A DNA stretch of 64,000 nt from Bacillota bacterium (GTDB lineage: Bacteria; Bacillota; Clostridia; Christensenellales; Aristaeellaceae), in contig JAEZHK010000052.1 in the NCBI GenBank assembly GCA_023416655.1, forward strand, positions 7,177-71,176, given 5' to 3'. Of this stretch, positions 15,735 to 24,062 are shown piece after piece. Within the stretch, counting starts at the first letter, position 1. Each line of letters starts with the position of its first letter. The notes under the pieces are model-generated. The model was not told the origin of the DNA and ran no database searches. It worked only from the letters and a program-made list of their open reading frames with translations. A program made the translations under genes and the position numbers.

Positions 15735-17066
15735 ATGAATATGAAGCACTGGAGCGCGACGAGGATCCTCGCAGCCGGGTTCGCGTTGATCATTCTCTTG
15801 GGCGGGGTCTTGCTGAGCCTGCCCATCGCCAACCGCAGCGGCGCGGGCATCCCCTATTTGAACGCACTGTTCACTTCCACGTCCGCCACCTGTGTGACGG
15901 GCTTGATCGTCTTTGACACCTGGACGCAGTTCACGCTATTCGGGCAGGCGGTCATCCTGCTGCTCATCCAGATTGGCGGGCTTGGCTTCATGACCGTGGC
16001 GATTCTGTTTTCGCTCGCGGTGGGCCGGCGCATTGGGCTAAGGGAGCGGTCGCTGCTGGCGGAAGCGGTCAGTTCGTCGCAGGTTGGCGGCGTGGTCCGC
16101 CTCGTCCGGCGCACGCTGATCGGCACCGCGATCATCGAGGGAGCGGGCGCGCTATTGCTGGCGATCCGGTTTGTGCCGATGTTTGGCGTCCAGCGCGGGA
16201 TCTGGTTTGGCGTCTTTCACTCGGTGTCGGCGTTCTGCAACGCCGGGTTCGACCTGATGGGCGTGAAAGAACCCCTTTCCTCCCTGGTTCTCTTTTCGGG
16301 GGATGCGCTGGTGATTCTGACGATCGCCTTTCTGATCATCATCGGCGGCATCGGCTTTATGGTGTGGAGCGATCTGATCGATTGCCGGTTCCGCCCCGGA
16401 AAGCTCAAGCTGCACACCCGCTCGGTCCTGGTCGCCACGGCAGGGTTGATCGTCGTCGGCGCGTTTGTCTTCTGGCTGTTTGAGCGCGACGGGGTGCTAT
16501 TGGGGATGAGCGCCGGAAACCAGGCGCTCAACGCGTTTTTCCATTCGGTTACGCCGCGCACGGCCGGCTACAATTCGGTGAACATGGCGGCGCTTTCGGA
16601 CGACGGGAAACTGGTGACGATGATCCTGATGTTCATCGGCGCCGCGCCGGGCAGCACGGGCGGCGGCGTCAAGGTGACGACGCTGACCGTCATCCTCGCG
16701 GCGGTGTTCGGCTCCTTAAAAAACAGCGAGGATATCTCCATGTGGCGTCACCGGATTGACGCCGATACACTCAGGCGCGCCTTTACCAGCGTGGCGGTCT
16801 ATCTGATGCTGACGCTGGGCGGCGTGTTCGTGCTCTGCGCGGAGGGCGCTACGCTCACCGCCTCGGCCTTTGAGTGCCTGTCGGCCATCGGCACTGTCGG
16901 CCTCACCACGGGCATCACCGCGGGCCTGCCGCCGCTTTCCAAGGCCGTGATCATCGCGCTGATGTACGCGGGGCGCGTCGGAAGCCTTGCCGTCTTTGTG
17001 GCCGTCGCGAGGGCCAGCGTTGGCAATAAACTGAAGAACCCGGTTGGAAAGATCATCGTAGGGTAA
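15735..17066 (+). CDS. ktrB: Potassium uptake channel subunit KtrB (TrkH/NtpJ family)
   Basis: Membrane protein of 443 aa forming the K+ channel of a Ktr system, often Na+-coupled. Four M1-P-M2 repeats are visible, each with a selectivity-filter glycine: SATCVTGLIVFD, SAFCNAGFDLMG, TPRTAGYNSV and AIGTVGLTTGI. The intramembrane gate loop is seen as GAAPGSTGGGVKVTT. Two close ATGs (15735, 15741) are both usable with AAGG. The ktrA gene follows 23 bp later. In E. hirae the related NtpJ is the last gene of the V-ATPase operon; here KtrBA lies beside the V-ATPase operon but convergent to it. Confidence 0.95.
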   Translation: MNMKHWSATRILAAGFALIILLGGVLLSLPIANRSGAGIPYLNALFTSTSATCVTGLIVFDTWTQFTLFGQAVILLLIQIGGLGFMTVAILFSLAVGRRIGLRERSLLAEAVSSSQVGGVVRLVRRTLIGTAIIEGAGALLLAIRFVPMFGVQRGIWFGVFHSVSAFCNAGFDLMGVKEPLSSLVLFSGDALVILTIAFLIIIGGIGFMVWSDLIDCRFRPGKLKLHTRSVLVATAGLIVVGAFVFWLFERDGVLLGMSAGNQALNAFFHSVTPRTAGYNSVNMAALSDDGKLVTMILMFIGAAPGSTGGGVKVTTLTVILAAVFGSLKNSEDISMWRHRIDADTLRRAFTSVAVYLMLTLGGVFVLCAEGATLTASAFECLSAIGTVGLTTGITAGLPPLSKAVIIALMYAGRVGSLAVFVAVARASVGNKLKNPVGKIIVG

Positions 17067-17089
17067 CATTGGAAAGGAAGAATCGGATC

Positions 17090-17749
17090 ATGAGATCGAT
17101 GCTGGTCATCGGCGCGGGACTGTTTGGGAAAAACCTGGCTTCCAGGCTGACCGAGCTTGGCAATGAAGTGATGCTGGTGGACATGGACGAGGAGGCGGTG
17201 CACAACCTGGAGCCGCTCGTCACCAGGGTGCAGATCGGCGACTGCATGGACAAGGATGTGCTGTGCGAGCTGGGGGTGCGCAACTTTGACGTCTGCTTCG
17301 TGTGCATCAGCGACAATTTCCAGTCGTCGATGGAGATCACGTCGCTCCTCAAGGAGCAGGGCGCGAAATTTGTGGTCGCCAAGGCTGACCGGGAGATCCA
17401 CGCGAGGCTGCTGACCAAAATCGGCGCGGACCATGTGGTGTCCCCGGAGCGGGACATGGCGCAGCGCACCGCGGCCCGCTTCTCGGCGCACGGCGCGTTT
17501 GACTATATTGAACTGTCTCCGGAATACGCCATCATGGAGATCGTGCCGCCGTCCGACTGGGTCGGGCGGAACCTCCGCGACCTGAAAGTCCGGACGGAAC
17601 ACCGCATCAACGTCATCGGGATCCGCGTGGACAACAAGCACATCCAGCCGATGACCAGCGCCGAGCACGTATTCACCGCGCACGAGCACATCATCGTGGC
17701 CGGAGAGAACAAGGACATCCTCAGGGTGATCAACAAAAACGGGCATTAA
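17090..17749 (+). CDS. ktrA: Ktr/Trk regulatory subunit KtrA (RCK domain)
   Basis: Cytoplasmic nucleotide-binding gating subunit of 219 aa for KtrB. The N-terminal Rossmann fold has the intact motif GAGLFG (residues 8-13) and an acidic end to strand two (VMLVDMDEE). The C-terminal TrkA-C domain (about 135-219) is the probable second ligand-binding site and binds c-di-AMP in many Firmicute KtrA proteins. The ATG at 17090 is chosen over an upstream TTG because GGAAAGGAAG precedes it. Its stop codon lies inside the bidirectional terminator shared with the V-ATPase operon. Confidence 0.95.
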   Translation: MRSMLVIGAGLFGKNLASRLTELGNEVMLVDMDEEAVHNLEPLVTRVQIGDCMDKDVLCELGVRNFDVCFVCISDNFQSSMEITSLLKEQGAKFVVAKADREIHARLLTKIGADHVVSPERDMAQRTAARFSAHGAFDYIELSPEYAIMEIVPPSDWVGRNLRDLKVRTEHRINVIGIRVDNKHIQPMTSAEHVFTAHEHIIVAGENKDILRVINKNGH

Positions 17750-17761
17750 TCATGCCCGTTT
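17737..17761. terminator. Bidirectional terminator between ktrA and the V-ATPase operon
   Basis: The perfect stem AAACGGGCAT-TAATC-ATGCCCGTTT overlaps the ktrA stop codon. The minus-strand side continues into TTTTTG. It serves both convergent transcripts. Confidence 0.75.
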
Positions 17762-17773
17762 GTAAGGATCGAT

Positions 17774-18454
17774 TTATGGGTTTTCCGTTTGCCCCTGCCG
17801 CCGCTCGGCGTAGTGGTGCGCCTGCTCCAGGATCATGCTCTTGACCTTCATCAGCCGGATCTGCACGCCGCGCTCGTTCTCATCCAGCTTCATGGTGATG
17901 TAGCGGATGTTTGAACGCATCTGGGGGATCAGCACATACTCGAGGGCGTTGACGCGCCTTCGGGTTTTTTCGATCTCCGCCGCCATCAGCTGGCAGCTTT
18001 TTTCGACCTCGGCCAGCCGGAGCATTTCCTGAAATACGCGCGAAAGGCTCCCGACCGCGTCGTCCAGATCCGAAGAGGTGAACCCCAGGCCGTAGGAGTA
18101 CAGCGCGCCGCTGTCCTGGCTGCGATAGCGGCAAGCGAACACCGGCACGTCCACGCTCATCACGTTGCGCGTGCCCGCGTCGATCTCCACTTCCTGGGCG
18201 GGTGCCAATAGCGCCGTATCCACAAGCTGCGGCGGCGTCGTCGCCCGCGCCAGCGCGAAGTCCACGGCCGCGGCGGCGAGGCCCGCCTCCACCTTCGCGC
18301 GCAGCGCCCGGTTCTCACGCGCAAGATCCAGGAACTGGCGCATCAGCTCGTCGCGCTTGTCCTTGAGGAGCTTGTGCCCGCGCAGCGCGGTGGCAAGCTT
18401 GCGCTTGAGCCGGGTCAGCTCCATCCGGGTCGGGTTGATCTGTCCCTTTTGCAT
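17774..18454 (-). CDS. ntpD: V-type ATP synthase/ATPase subunit D
   Basis: Central-stalk rotor subunit of 226 aa that couples the A3B3 head to the membrane ring. It shows the long antiparallel coiled coil of the family: N-terminal helix MELTRLKRKLATALRGHKLLKDKRDELM and C-terminal helix KTRRRVNALEYVLIPQMRSNIRYI. The LKRKL...GHKLLKDKRDEL motif is diagnostic. It is the last gene of the nine-gene operon, 15 bp after subunit B. Downstream is the bidirectional terminator. Confidence 0.96.
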   Translation of the reverse strand: MQKGQINPTRMELTRLKRKLATALRGHKLLKDKRDELMRQFLDLARENRALRAKVEAGLAAAAVDFALARATTPPQLVDTALLAPAQEVEIDAGTRNVMSVDVPVFACRYRSQDSGALYSYGLGFTSSDLDDAVGSLSRVFQEMLRLAEVEKSCQLMAAEIEKTRRRVNALEYVLIPQMRSNIRYITMKLDENERGVQIRLMKVKSMILEQAHHYAERRQGQTENP

Positions 18455-18469
18455 GGCTATCCTCCCGGA

Positions 18470-19840
18470 TCAGGCGCCGTAGTATTGGTCGAGGAACTGG
18501 TCCTTGATGCGCTTGAGCTCGGCCCGGGGCAGAATCCGGAGCAGCTTCCAGCCGATTTCGAGCGTCTCCTCGATGCCGCGGTCCGACCGGTAGCCCTGGC
18601 TGACGTAGGTGTGTTCGAACTCGTCGGCGAATTTCGCGTACAGAAGGTCTATGTCGGTCAGCGCGGCCTCGCCCAGCACCGCCATCAGTTCCTTGGCGTT
18701 TTTGCCGCGTGAATAGGCGGCGAAGAGCTGGTTCATGGTGTTGGCGTGGTCGGCGCGGGTCTTTCCCTCACCGATGCCCTTGTCCTTCAGGCGCGAAAGG
18801 CTGGGCAGCACGTCAATGGGCGGCTGGATGCCGCGCCGGTACAGGTCGCGGGACAGGATGATCTGCCCTTCGGTGATGTAGCCGGTGAGGTCGGGGATCG
18901 GGTGGGTCTTGTCGTCCTCCGGCATGGTCAGTATCGGGATCATGGTGATCGAGCCCTGCCGGCCCTTCAGGCGGCCCGCCCGTTCGTAGAGGCTGGCAAG
19001 GTCGGTGTACATGTAGCCGGGGTAGCCGCGGCGGCCCGGAACTTCCTTGCGCGCGGCGGAGACTTCGCGCAGCGCATCCGCGTAGTTGGTGATGTCGGTC
19101 ATGATGACCAGCACGTGCATGCCCTTGTCGAATGCCAGGTATTCGGCGGCGGTCAGGCCCATGCGCGGCGTGGCGATGCGCTCGATGGCCGGGTCATTGG
19201 CGAGGTTTACGAACATGACCGTGCGGCTGATGGCGCCCGACTCGCGGAAGGACTGGATGAAGAAGTTCGATTCCTCAAAGGTGATGCCCATCGCGACGAA
19301 CACGACGGCGAAGGATTCCTCCGTGCCGCGCACCTTTGCCTGGCGCGCGATCTGCGCGGCGAGGTTCGCGTGGGGAAGGCCCGACATCGAGAAGATGGGC
19401 AGCTTCTGGCCGCGCACCAGCGTATTGAGGCCGTCGATGGCCGAAACGCCCGTCTGAATAAACTCCTGCGGGTAGTTGCGGGAGGCGGGGTTCATCGGAA
19501 GGCCGTTGATGTCCCGGCGGAACTCCGGCAGGATCGCCGGGCCGCCGTCGATGGGCCGCCCCAGGCCGTCGAACACGCGGGACAGCATGTCCTCCGACAC
19601 GCCCAGCTCCATGCTGCGCCCGGAGAAGCGCACCTTGCTGTCGGCCAGGCTGATGCCCGCGGAGCTTTCAAACAGCTGCACCAGCGCGGAGGAACCGTTG
19701 ATCTCCAGAACTTTGCAGCGGCGCCTTTCGCCGGAGGCGGTTTCGATCTCGCCCAGCTCGTCGTAGGCGACGCCGGTGACGCCTTCCACCATCATCAGCG
19801 GGCCGGCAACTTCCTGAATTGTGCGGTACTCTCTGGGCAT
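18470..19840 (-). CDS. ntpB: V-type ATPase subunit B
   Basis: Non-catalytic nucleotide-site subunit of the V1 head, 456 aa, normal length. It starts MPREYRTIQEVAGPLMMVEGV. It lacks the Walker A lysine (FSMSGLPHANLAAQIARQ), as expected for B subunits. It has the conserved GRRGYPGYMYTDLA and the arginine-finger region further on. Its ATG overlaps the subunit A stop codon at base 19840, so A and B are translationally coupled at the expected 1:1 ratio. Confidence 0.97.
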   Translation of the reverse strand: MPREYRTIQEVAGPLMMVEGVTGVAYDELGEIETASGERRRCKVLEINGSSALVQLFESSAGISLADSKVRFSGRSMELGVSEDMLSRVFDGLGRPIDGGPAILPEFRRDINGLPMNPASRNYPQEFIQTGVSAIDGLNTLVRGQKLPIFSMSGLPHANLAAQIARQAKVRGTEESFAVVFVAMGITFEESNFFIQSFRESGAISRTVMFVNLANDPAIERIATPRMGLTAAEYLAFDKGMHVLVIMTDITNYADALREVSAARKEVPGRRGYPGYMYTDLASLYERAGRLKGRQGSITMIPILTMPEDDKTHPIPDLTGYITEGQIILSRDLYRRGIQPPIDVLPSLSRLKDKGIGEGKTRADHANTMNQLFAAYSRGKNAKELMAVLGEAALTDIDLLYAKFADEFEHTYVSQGYRSDRGIEETLEIGWKLLRILPRAELKRIKDQFLDQYYGA

Positions 19841-21618
19841 TACCGATCCCTCTCTTCCAGCGCCTTGGACAGCGCGGCGATTTCCTCGTTCAACGTCCGC
19901 TCGATGGCTTCCCGGCCCTTCGCGATCTGATCGCCGGGCAGGTATTTGAACCGGCCGATGGCCTCCCGCACCGGCAGGCGGACCAGATCGCCGATGGAGA
20001 TCCCCCTATTCAGCGCCTCGCGGCCCAGGTCGTAGTACAGAAGCACCAGCTCCAGCATCGCATGCTGCTTGTCCAGCGATGTGTACGTGTCGATTTCATG
20101 GAACGCGTCCTGATGCAGGAAGTCCTCGCGCACGCTGCGTGCCGCTTCCAGCTTCAGCCGGTCGGACGGCGACAGCGCGTCCATGCCGACCAGTTGCACG
20201 ATCTCCTGCAGTTCGCTCTCCTCGTGGAGCAGCAGCATGATCCGCTCGCGTAAGCGCGTCCAGTCGGGCTTGACGTTGCGGTCGTACCAGGCGCTCATGC
20301 TGTCGAAGTAGAGCGAATAGCTGGTCAGCCAGTTGATGGCGGGGAAGTGCCGGGCGTAGGCCAGCTGCGCGTCCAGCCCCCAGAACACCTTAACGATGCG
20401 CAGGGTGGCCTGGCTGACGGGCTCGGAGATGTCGCCGCCCGCGGGGGAGACCGCGCCGATGACCGAGAGCGCGCCTTCGCGCTTGTCTTTGCCCAGCGCG
20501 ATCACGCGGCCCGCGCGCTCGTAGAACTGCGCAAGGCGGCTGCCGAGGTACGCGGGGTAGCCCTCCTCGCCGGGCATTTCCTCCAGGCGGCCGCTCATTT
20601 CGCGCAGCGCCTCGGCCCAGCGGGAGGTGGAGTCGGCCATCAGCGCCACCGAGTAGCCCATGTCGCGGAAGTACTCGGCGATGGTGATGCCCGTGTAGAT
20701 CGAAGCTTCCCGGGCCGCCACCGGCATGTCCGAGGTGTTGGCGATCAAAACCGTGCGCTCCATGAGGCTCCGGCCTGTCTTCGGGTCCTTGAGTTCGGGG
20801 AACTCGTTCAAAACGTCGGTCATTTCGTTGCCGCGCTCGCCGCAGCCGATGTAGACCACGATGTCCACGTCCGACCACTTCGCCAGCTGGTGCTGCACGA
20901 CGGTCTTGCCCGATCCGAACGGGCCGGGCACCGCGGCGGTGCCGCCCTTCGCCAGCGGAAACAGCGCGTCGATGACGCGCTGGCCGGTGACCAGCGGCAC
21001 GTCCGGGCTGAGCTTTTGCACGTAGGGCCTGCCCTTTCGGACCGGCCAGCGCTGCATCAGGGTCAGCGGTTCCACCTGCCCGCCCTCGGTCTCCAGCGAG
21101 CCGATGGCGTCGGTCACGGTGTAATCCCCCGCCTCGATGGCGCGGACGACGCCGGACTTTCCGGGCGGCACCATGATCTTGTGCTTAACCACGCTGGTCT
21201 CCTGCACCGCGCCCAGGACGTCGCCCGGGCCGACCACGTCGCCGGGCTTGACGAAGGGCACGAAGCGCCACTTCTTCTCGCGGCTGAGGCTGGGGACCTC
21301 CACGCCGCGGGCCAGCCGGTCTCCAGAGAGCGCGCGGATGGCGTCCAGCGGGCGCTGGATGCCGTCGTAAATGCTCTCGATGAGGCCCGGCCCCAACTCG
21401 ACGCTCATCGGGCTGCCGGTGGTCTCCACCGGCTCACCCGGTTTCAGGCCGCTGGTCTCCTCGTAGACCTGGATGGAGGCGCGGCTGCCGCGCATTTCGA
21501 TGATCTCGCCGATCAGGCGGCTTTCGGCCACCCGGACTACGTCGAACATGTTGGCGGAGCGCATGCCGTCCGCGACGACCAGCGGCCCCGCGATTTTGAC
21601 GATCGTGCCCGTATTCAT
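19840..21618 (-). CDS. ntpA: V-type ATPase catalytic subunit A
   Basis: Catalytic head subunit of 592 aa that hydrolyses or makes ATP. Walker A GPFGSGKT covers residues 232-239, followed by VVYIGCGERGNEM. The A-type-specific bulge domain lies before the P-loop (residues ~110-190, with PPGKSGVV). The frame is open to 21687, but MNTGTIVKIAGPLVVADGM at 21618 is the family start and has GGAAAGGA 8 nt upstream. It lies 37 bp after subunit F. Confidence 0.97.
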   Translation of the reverse strand: MNTGTIVKIAGPLVVADGMRSANMFDVVRVAESRLIGEIIEMRGSRASIQVYEETSGLKPGEPVETTGSPMSVELGPGLIESIYDGIQRPLDAIRALSGDRLARGVEVPSLSREKKWRFVPFVKPGDVVGPGDVLGAVQETSVVKHKIMVPPGKSGVVRAIEAGDYTVTDAIGSLETEGGQVEPLTLMQRWPVRKGRPYVQKLSPDVPLVTGQRVIDALFPLAKGGTAAVPGPFGSGKTVVQHQLAKWSDVDIVVYIGCGERGNEMTDVLNEFPELKDPKTGRSLMERTVLIANTSDMPVAAREASIYTGITIAEYFRDMGYSVALMADSTSRWAEALREMSGRLEEMPGEEGYPAYLGSRLAQFYERAGRVIALGKDKREGALSVIGAVSPAGGDISEPVSQATLRIVKVFWGLDAQLAYARHFPAINWLTSYSLYFDSMSAWYDRNVKPDWTRLRERIMLLLHEESELQEIVQLVGMDALSPSDRLKLEAARSVREDFLHQDAFHEIDTYTSLDKQHAMLELVLLYYDLGREALNRGISIGDLVRLPVREAIGRFKYLPGDQIAKGREAIERTLNEEIAALSKALEERDR

Positions 21619-21655
21619 AGGTTTCGTCCTTTCCAAGGCGCGTTCAGGCCCGCCT

Positions 21656-21976
21656 TCAGGCGTTTTGAGACAGGATGTCGGAGCCAACCGCCTGCACCAC
21701 GTATTTTTTCACCTGCGCCATGCCCAGGCCGGTGTTGCCGGACGCGCCGGGGATCGGCAGGATGGCGGGCAGTTTCCGCTCGCGATAGAAGGCCATTTCG
21801 TCCTTGACGTGCTCCGCGAGGGCCTCCGTCACGTAGATGATGGCGTAGCCGCCCTCCGCAAGCGTCCTCAGCTGCCGCCCAGCCCGCGCGGGATCGTCCA
21901 CCGGGTAGATGTCCAGCCCGATCGCGGCGAAGCCGTAGATGCTGTCCCGGTCGCCCATGACCGCCGCCCTATACAT
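21656..21976 (-). CDS. ntpG: V-type ATPase subunit F (NtpG)
   Basis: Small central-stalk subunit of 106 aa that binds subunit D. It starts MYRAAVMGDRDSIYGFAAIGLDIYPV, the normal F-subunit opening, and has the conserved IIYVTEALAEHV. Its start overlaps the end of subunit C by 8 bp. Length is typical. Confidence 0.95.
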   Translation of the reverse strand: MYRAAVMGDRDSIYGFAAIGLDIYPVDDPARAGRQLRTLAEGGYAIIYVTEALAEHVKDEMAFYRERKLPAILPIPGASGNTGLGMAQVKKYVVQAVGSDILSQNA

Positions 21977-22946
21977 ACAGCGCCCTCAGCCTTTCCTGGG
22001 CCTTGTCGCCCGCGATGTGGTTCGTCAGCGCCGCCAGGATCAGCCGGACGGCGTCGATCTCCCGCTCCCGCCCGATCAGGTAGGCCGCGATGGGATCGTA
22101 GCCTTCATAGACCCGGCGTTGGGGGCGGAGTTTTTCCATCAGATAGTCGTCAAACCAGCGCTCCATGGCGCTTGCGCTTCTCTGGCCCTCCGCGGCTGCC
22201 CCGGCGTATTCGGTCGATTCCAGCGCCTGAAGCACCGCCTCCGGGCCGATCAGCGCCGCCGCGATGACGGCCTTCCGGTCGAGGCTTCCGGCCGGGGGAA
22301 TCGCGATCTCCAGCGCGTCGCGCTGAAGGCGCATGCGGGCTGCCCTAAGCGCGATCCTTGCGATCGCCCCATCCACGGTGACGCGCGCGTACAGCCGCAT
22401 CAGCGCGCTTGGCGACGCCTTCCCCGCGGCGTGGATGGCGGTCAGCGCGCCCGCGTCCATCAGAAGATCGGCGATCTGGCCGCTGCCCGCGTGCAGCAGC
22501 GCTTCGGTCGCCCTGCCGGCAACCGCTGCCATTTCCGGCGGAAGCCCGGAATAATCGCGCTCCTGCGCCGCCTTGATAAGCTTATCCGGCGGGATGGTCC
22601 CGCCCGGCAGCATGTACCTCAGCGCGTCCCCGGCCGCGTGGCGGGCGTTTGCGAACTTGATCGCCGCCTTCAGGTTCTGGTAGTCCGCGTTCACGCGGAA
22701 GAGCGCAAAGGGCTTGAGGTCCTTCGTCAATTCCTCGACCAGCGCCCAGGTGCGCCCCTGCTCATAGGCGATCAGCGCGTCCGCATCGCCTTCCGGCAGG
22801 TCCTGCGCGCCCCAGCCCCTGTCCCGGAGGTGGCGCAGCGCTTCGGGAACTGTCTTCGCACTTATCAGCCGATCAAGATCGGCGCGATCCAGCATGTTCT
22901 GTTCCTGATTGTGGACGCGGGTGACCGCGTAGATGGTATCGGACAA
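21969..22946 (-). CDS. ntpC: V-type ATPase subunit C (d-like)
   Basis: Socket subunit of 325 aa that joins the central stalk to the proteolipid ring. The N-terminal signature YAVTRVHNQEQNMLDRADLDRLI and all-helical composition with repeated AKx(L)xxx segments match the family. Three internal AC39-type repeats can be followed. It lies between E and F, with 8 bp overlap with F. Confidence 0.94.
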   Translation of the reverse strand: MSDTIYAVTRVHNQEQNMLDRADLDRLISAKTVPEALRHLRDRGWGAQDLPEGDADALIAYEQGRTWALVEELTKDLKPFALFRVNADYQNLKAAIKFANARHAAGDALRYMLPGGTIPPDKLIKAAQERDYSGLPPEMAAVAGRATEALLHAGSGQIADLLMDAGALTAIHAAGKASPSALMRLYARVTVDGAIARIALRAARMRLQRDALEIAIPPAGSLDRKAVIAAALIGPEAVLQALESTEYAGAAAEGQRSASAMERWFDDYLMEKLRPQRRVYEGYDPIAAYLIGREREIDAVRLILAALTNHIAGDKAQERLRALYV

Positions 22947-22973
22947 TGCGCCCGCCTCCTTCCCCTTGAAGCG

Positions 22974-23564
22974 CTACTGGAACAGCGCGTCCTGCGCCGC
23001 GTCCAGAATGCGCTCCCGGTTCTCGTCAAAGATCGCCGTCAGTGAGCAATTCCGGTCGATGTCGCCGTATCGCAGAATGAACCCGCCGTCGATGGCCGCG
23101 GCGTTTGCCGAGATGTCGAGCGACGCGCCATCCGGCAGCGCGCGGTTCAGCGCCGCGTGAAAGCCTTCGGGCAGCCGCTGCAGGTCCTTCTTCGACAGGA
23201 ACATGACGCCCGTGCCCCGTTCCGCGTTCTCAGCGGCGAGGCGGGTGAGAAAGTCAAAGTATTCGGCTTCCGGCAAGGCAAGGACCGCCTCCCGCGCGGA
23301 GTGCACCGCCCGGTTCAGCAGTTCCTGCTTTTTCGCCAGCAGCGCGCGCCGCCTGTCCATGGCGGCTTCGGCCTCGGCCCGCGCGATGATGGTTTCGGCC
23401 CGCCGCTGTCCCTCTTCGACGAGGCGACCGCTTTCACTGTCGGTGACCGCCTTGGCCTGCGCCAGCGCGCGCGCCGCGTCCTCCCGGGCGCGGTCTATGA
23501 CCGCCTTCGCTTCGGCGGCCGCGTCGTCCCGGATGGTTTTGATGATGTTCTCAAGGCCGGACAT
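22974..23564 (-). CDS. ntpE: V-type ATPase subunit E (peripheral stalk)
   Basis: Peripheral-stalk subunit of 196 aa. An N-terminal charged, Ala-rich coiled coil (IIKTIRDDAAAEAKAVIDRAREDAARALAQ) is followed by a globular C-terminal domain containing DISANAAAIDGGFILRYGDIDRNCS, where GGFILRYGDI is conserved. It forms a heterodimer with subunit G. It starts 12 bp after the proteolipid gene. Confidence 0.94.
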   Translation of the reverse strand: MSGLENIIKTIRDDAAAEAKAVIDRAREDAARALAQAKAVTDSESGRLVEEGQRRAETIIARAEAEAAMDRRRALLAKKQELLNRAVHSAREAVLALPEAEYFDFLTRLAAENAERGTGVMFLSKKDLQRLPEGFHAALNRALPDGASLDISANAAAIDGGFILRYGDIDRNCSLTAIFDENRERILDAAQDALFQ

Positions 23565-23576
23565 GGGGAGCCCTCC

Positions 23577-24062
23577 TCAGATGGGGAGATTTGCGACGTT
23601 CATCACGGCCAAGAGGCTGATGAGGAGCGCCAGGATCGCGTAGGTTTCCACCATCGCCGGGAACAGAAGCGACTTGCCGAACTGGTCGGGCCGCTTGGAG
23701 ACCAGGTTGATGCTGGCGATGGACGCCTTGCCCTGGTAGATCGCCGACCACCAGCCCACCAGCGCCGTCGGCAGGCAGGCGCCCAGGAAGCAGAGCCCCT
23801 TGACCACCGACATGCTGCCATCGCCGCCCATCACGCCGCTGGAGAGCATGGTCACAAACGCGATTAAGAGGCCGTAGATGCCCTGCGTACCCGGCAGCAG
23901 CTGGAGCAGCAGCACCTTGCTGAACTTCGACGGGTCGTCCGTCACCACGCCAGCGGCCGCCTGCCCCGCGATGCTGACCCCAACCGAGGACCCGATCCCA
24001 GGCATCAGCGCCGCCAACGCCATTCCGGTTACCGCAAAGAAAATGCCCAAATCCATGCTCAA
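23577..24062 (-). CDS. ntpK: V-type ATPase proteolipid subunit K (c ring), Na+-type site
   Basis: Ring-forming proteolipid of 161 aa with four TM helices (two fused hairpins). Compared from memory with E. hirae NtpK, the Na+-liganding set is conserved: Leu56, Thr59 and Gln60 in LLQLLPGTQG, Gln110 in SAIYQGK, and the essential carboxylate Glu139 in AMVETYAIL. As in NtpK, only the second hairpin has the carboxylate. This predicts a Na+-translocating enzyme. Its ATG overlaps the subunit I stop by 4 bp. Neighbouring K+ systems fit a Na+/K+ homeostasis role. Confidence 0.95.
   Translation of the reverse strand: MSMDLGIFFAVTGMALAALMPGIGSSVGVSIAGQAAAGVVTDDPSKFSKVLLLQLLPGTQGIYGLLIAFVTMLSSGVMGGDGSMSVVKGLCFLGACLPTALVGWWSAIYQGKASIASINLVSKRPDQFGKSLLFPAMVETYAILALLISLLAVMNVANLPI

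Noticed and set aside
20347..21807. Plus-strand frame of 486 codons opposite V-ATPase subunit A
   Set aside because: Antisense shadow of a highly conserved catalytic gene.
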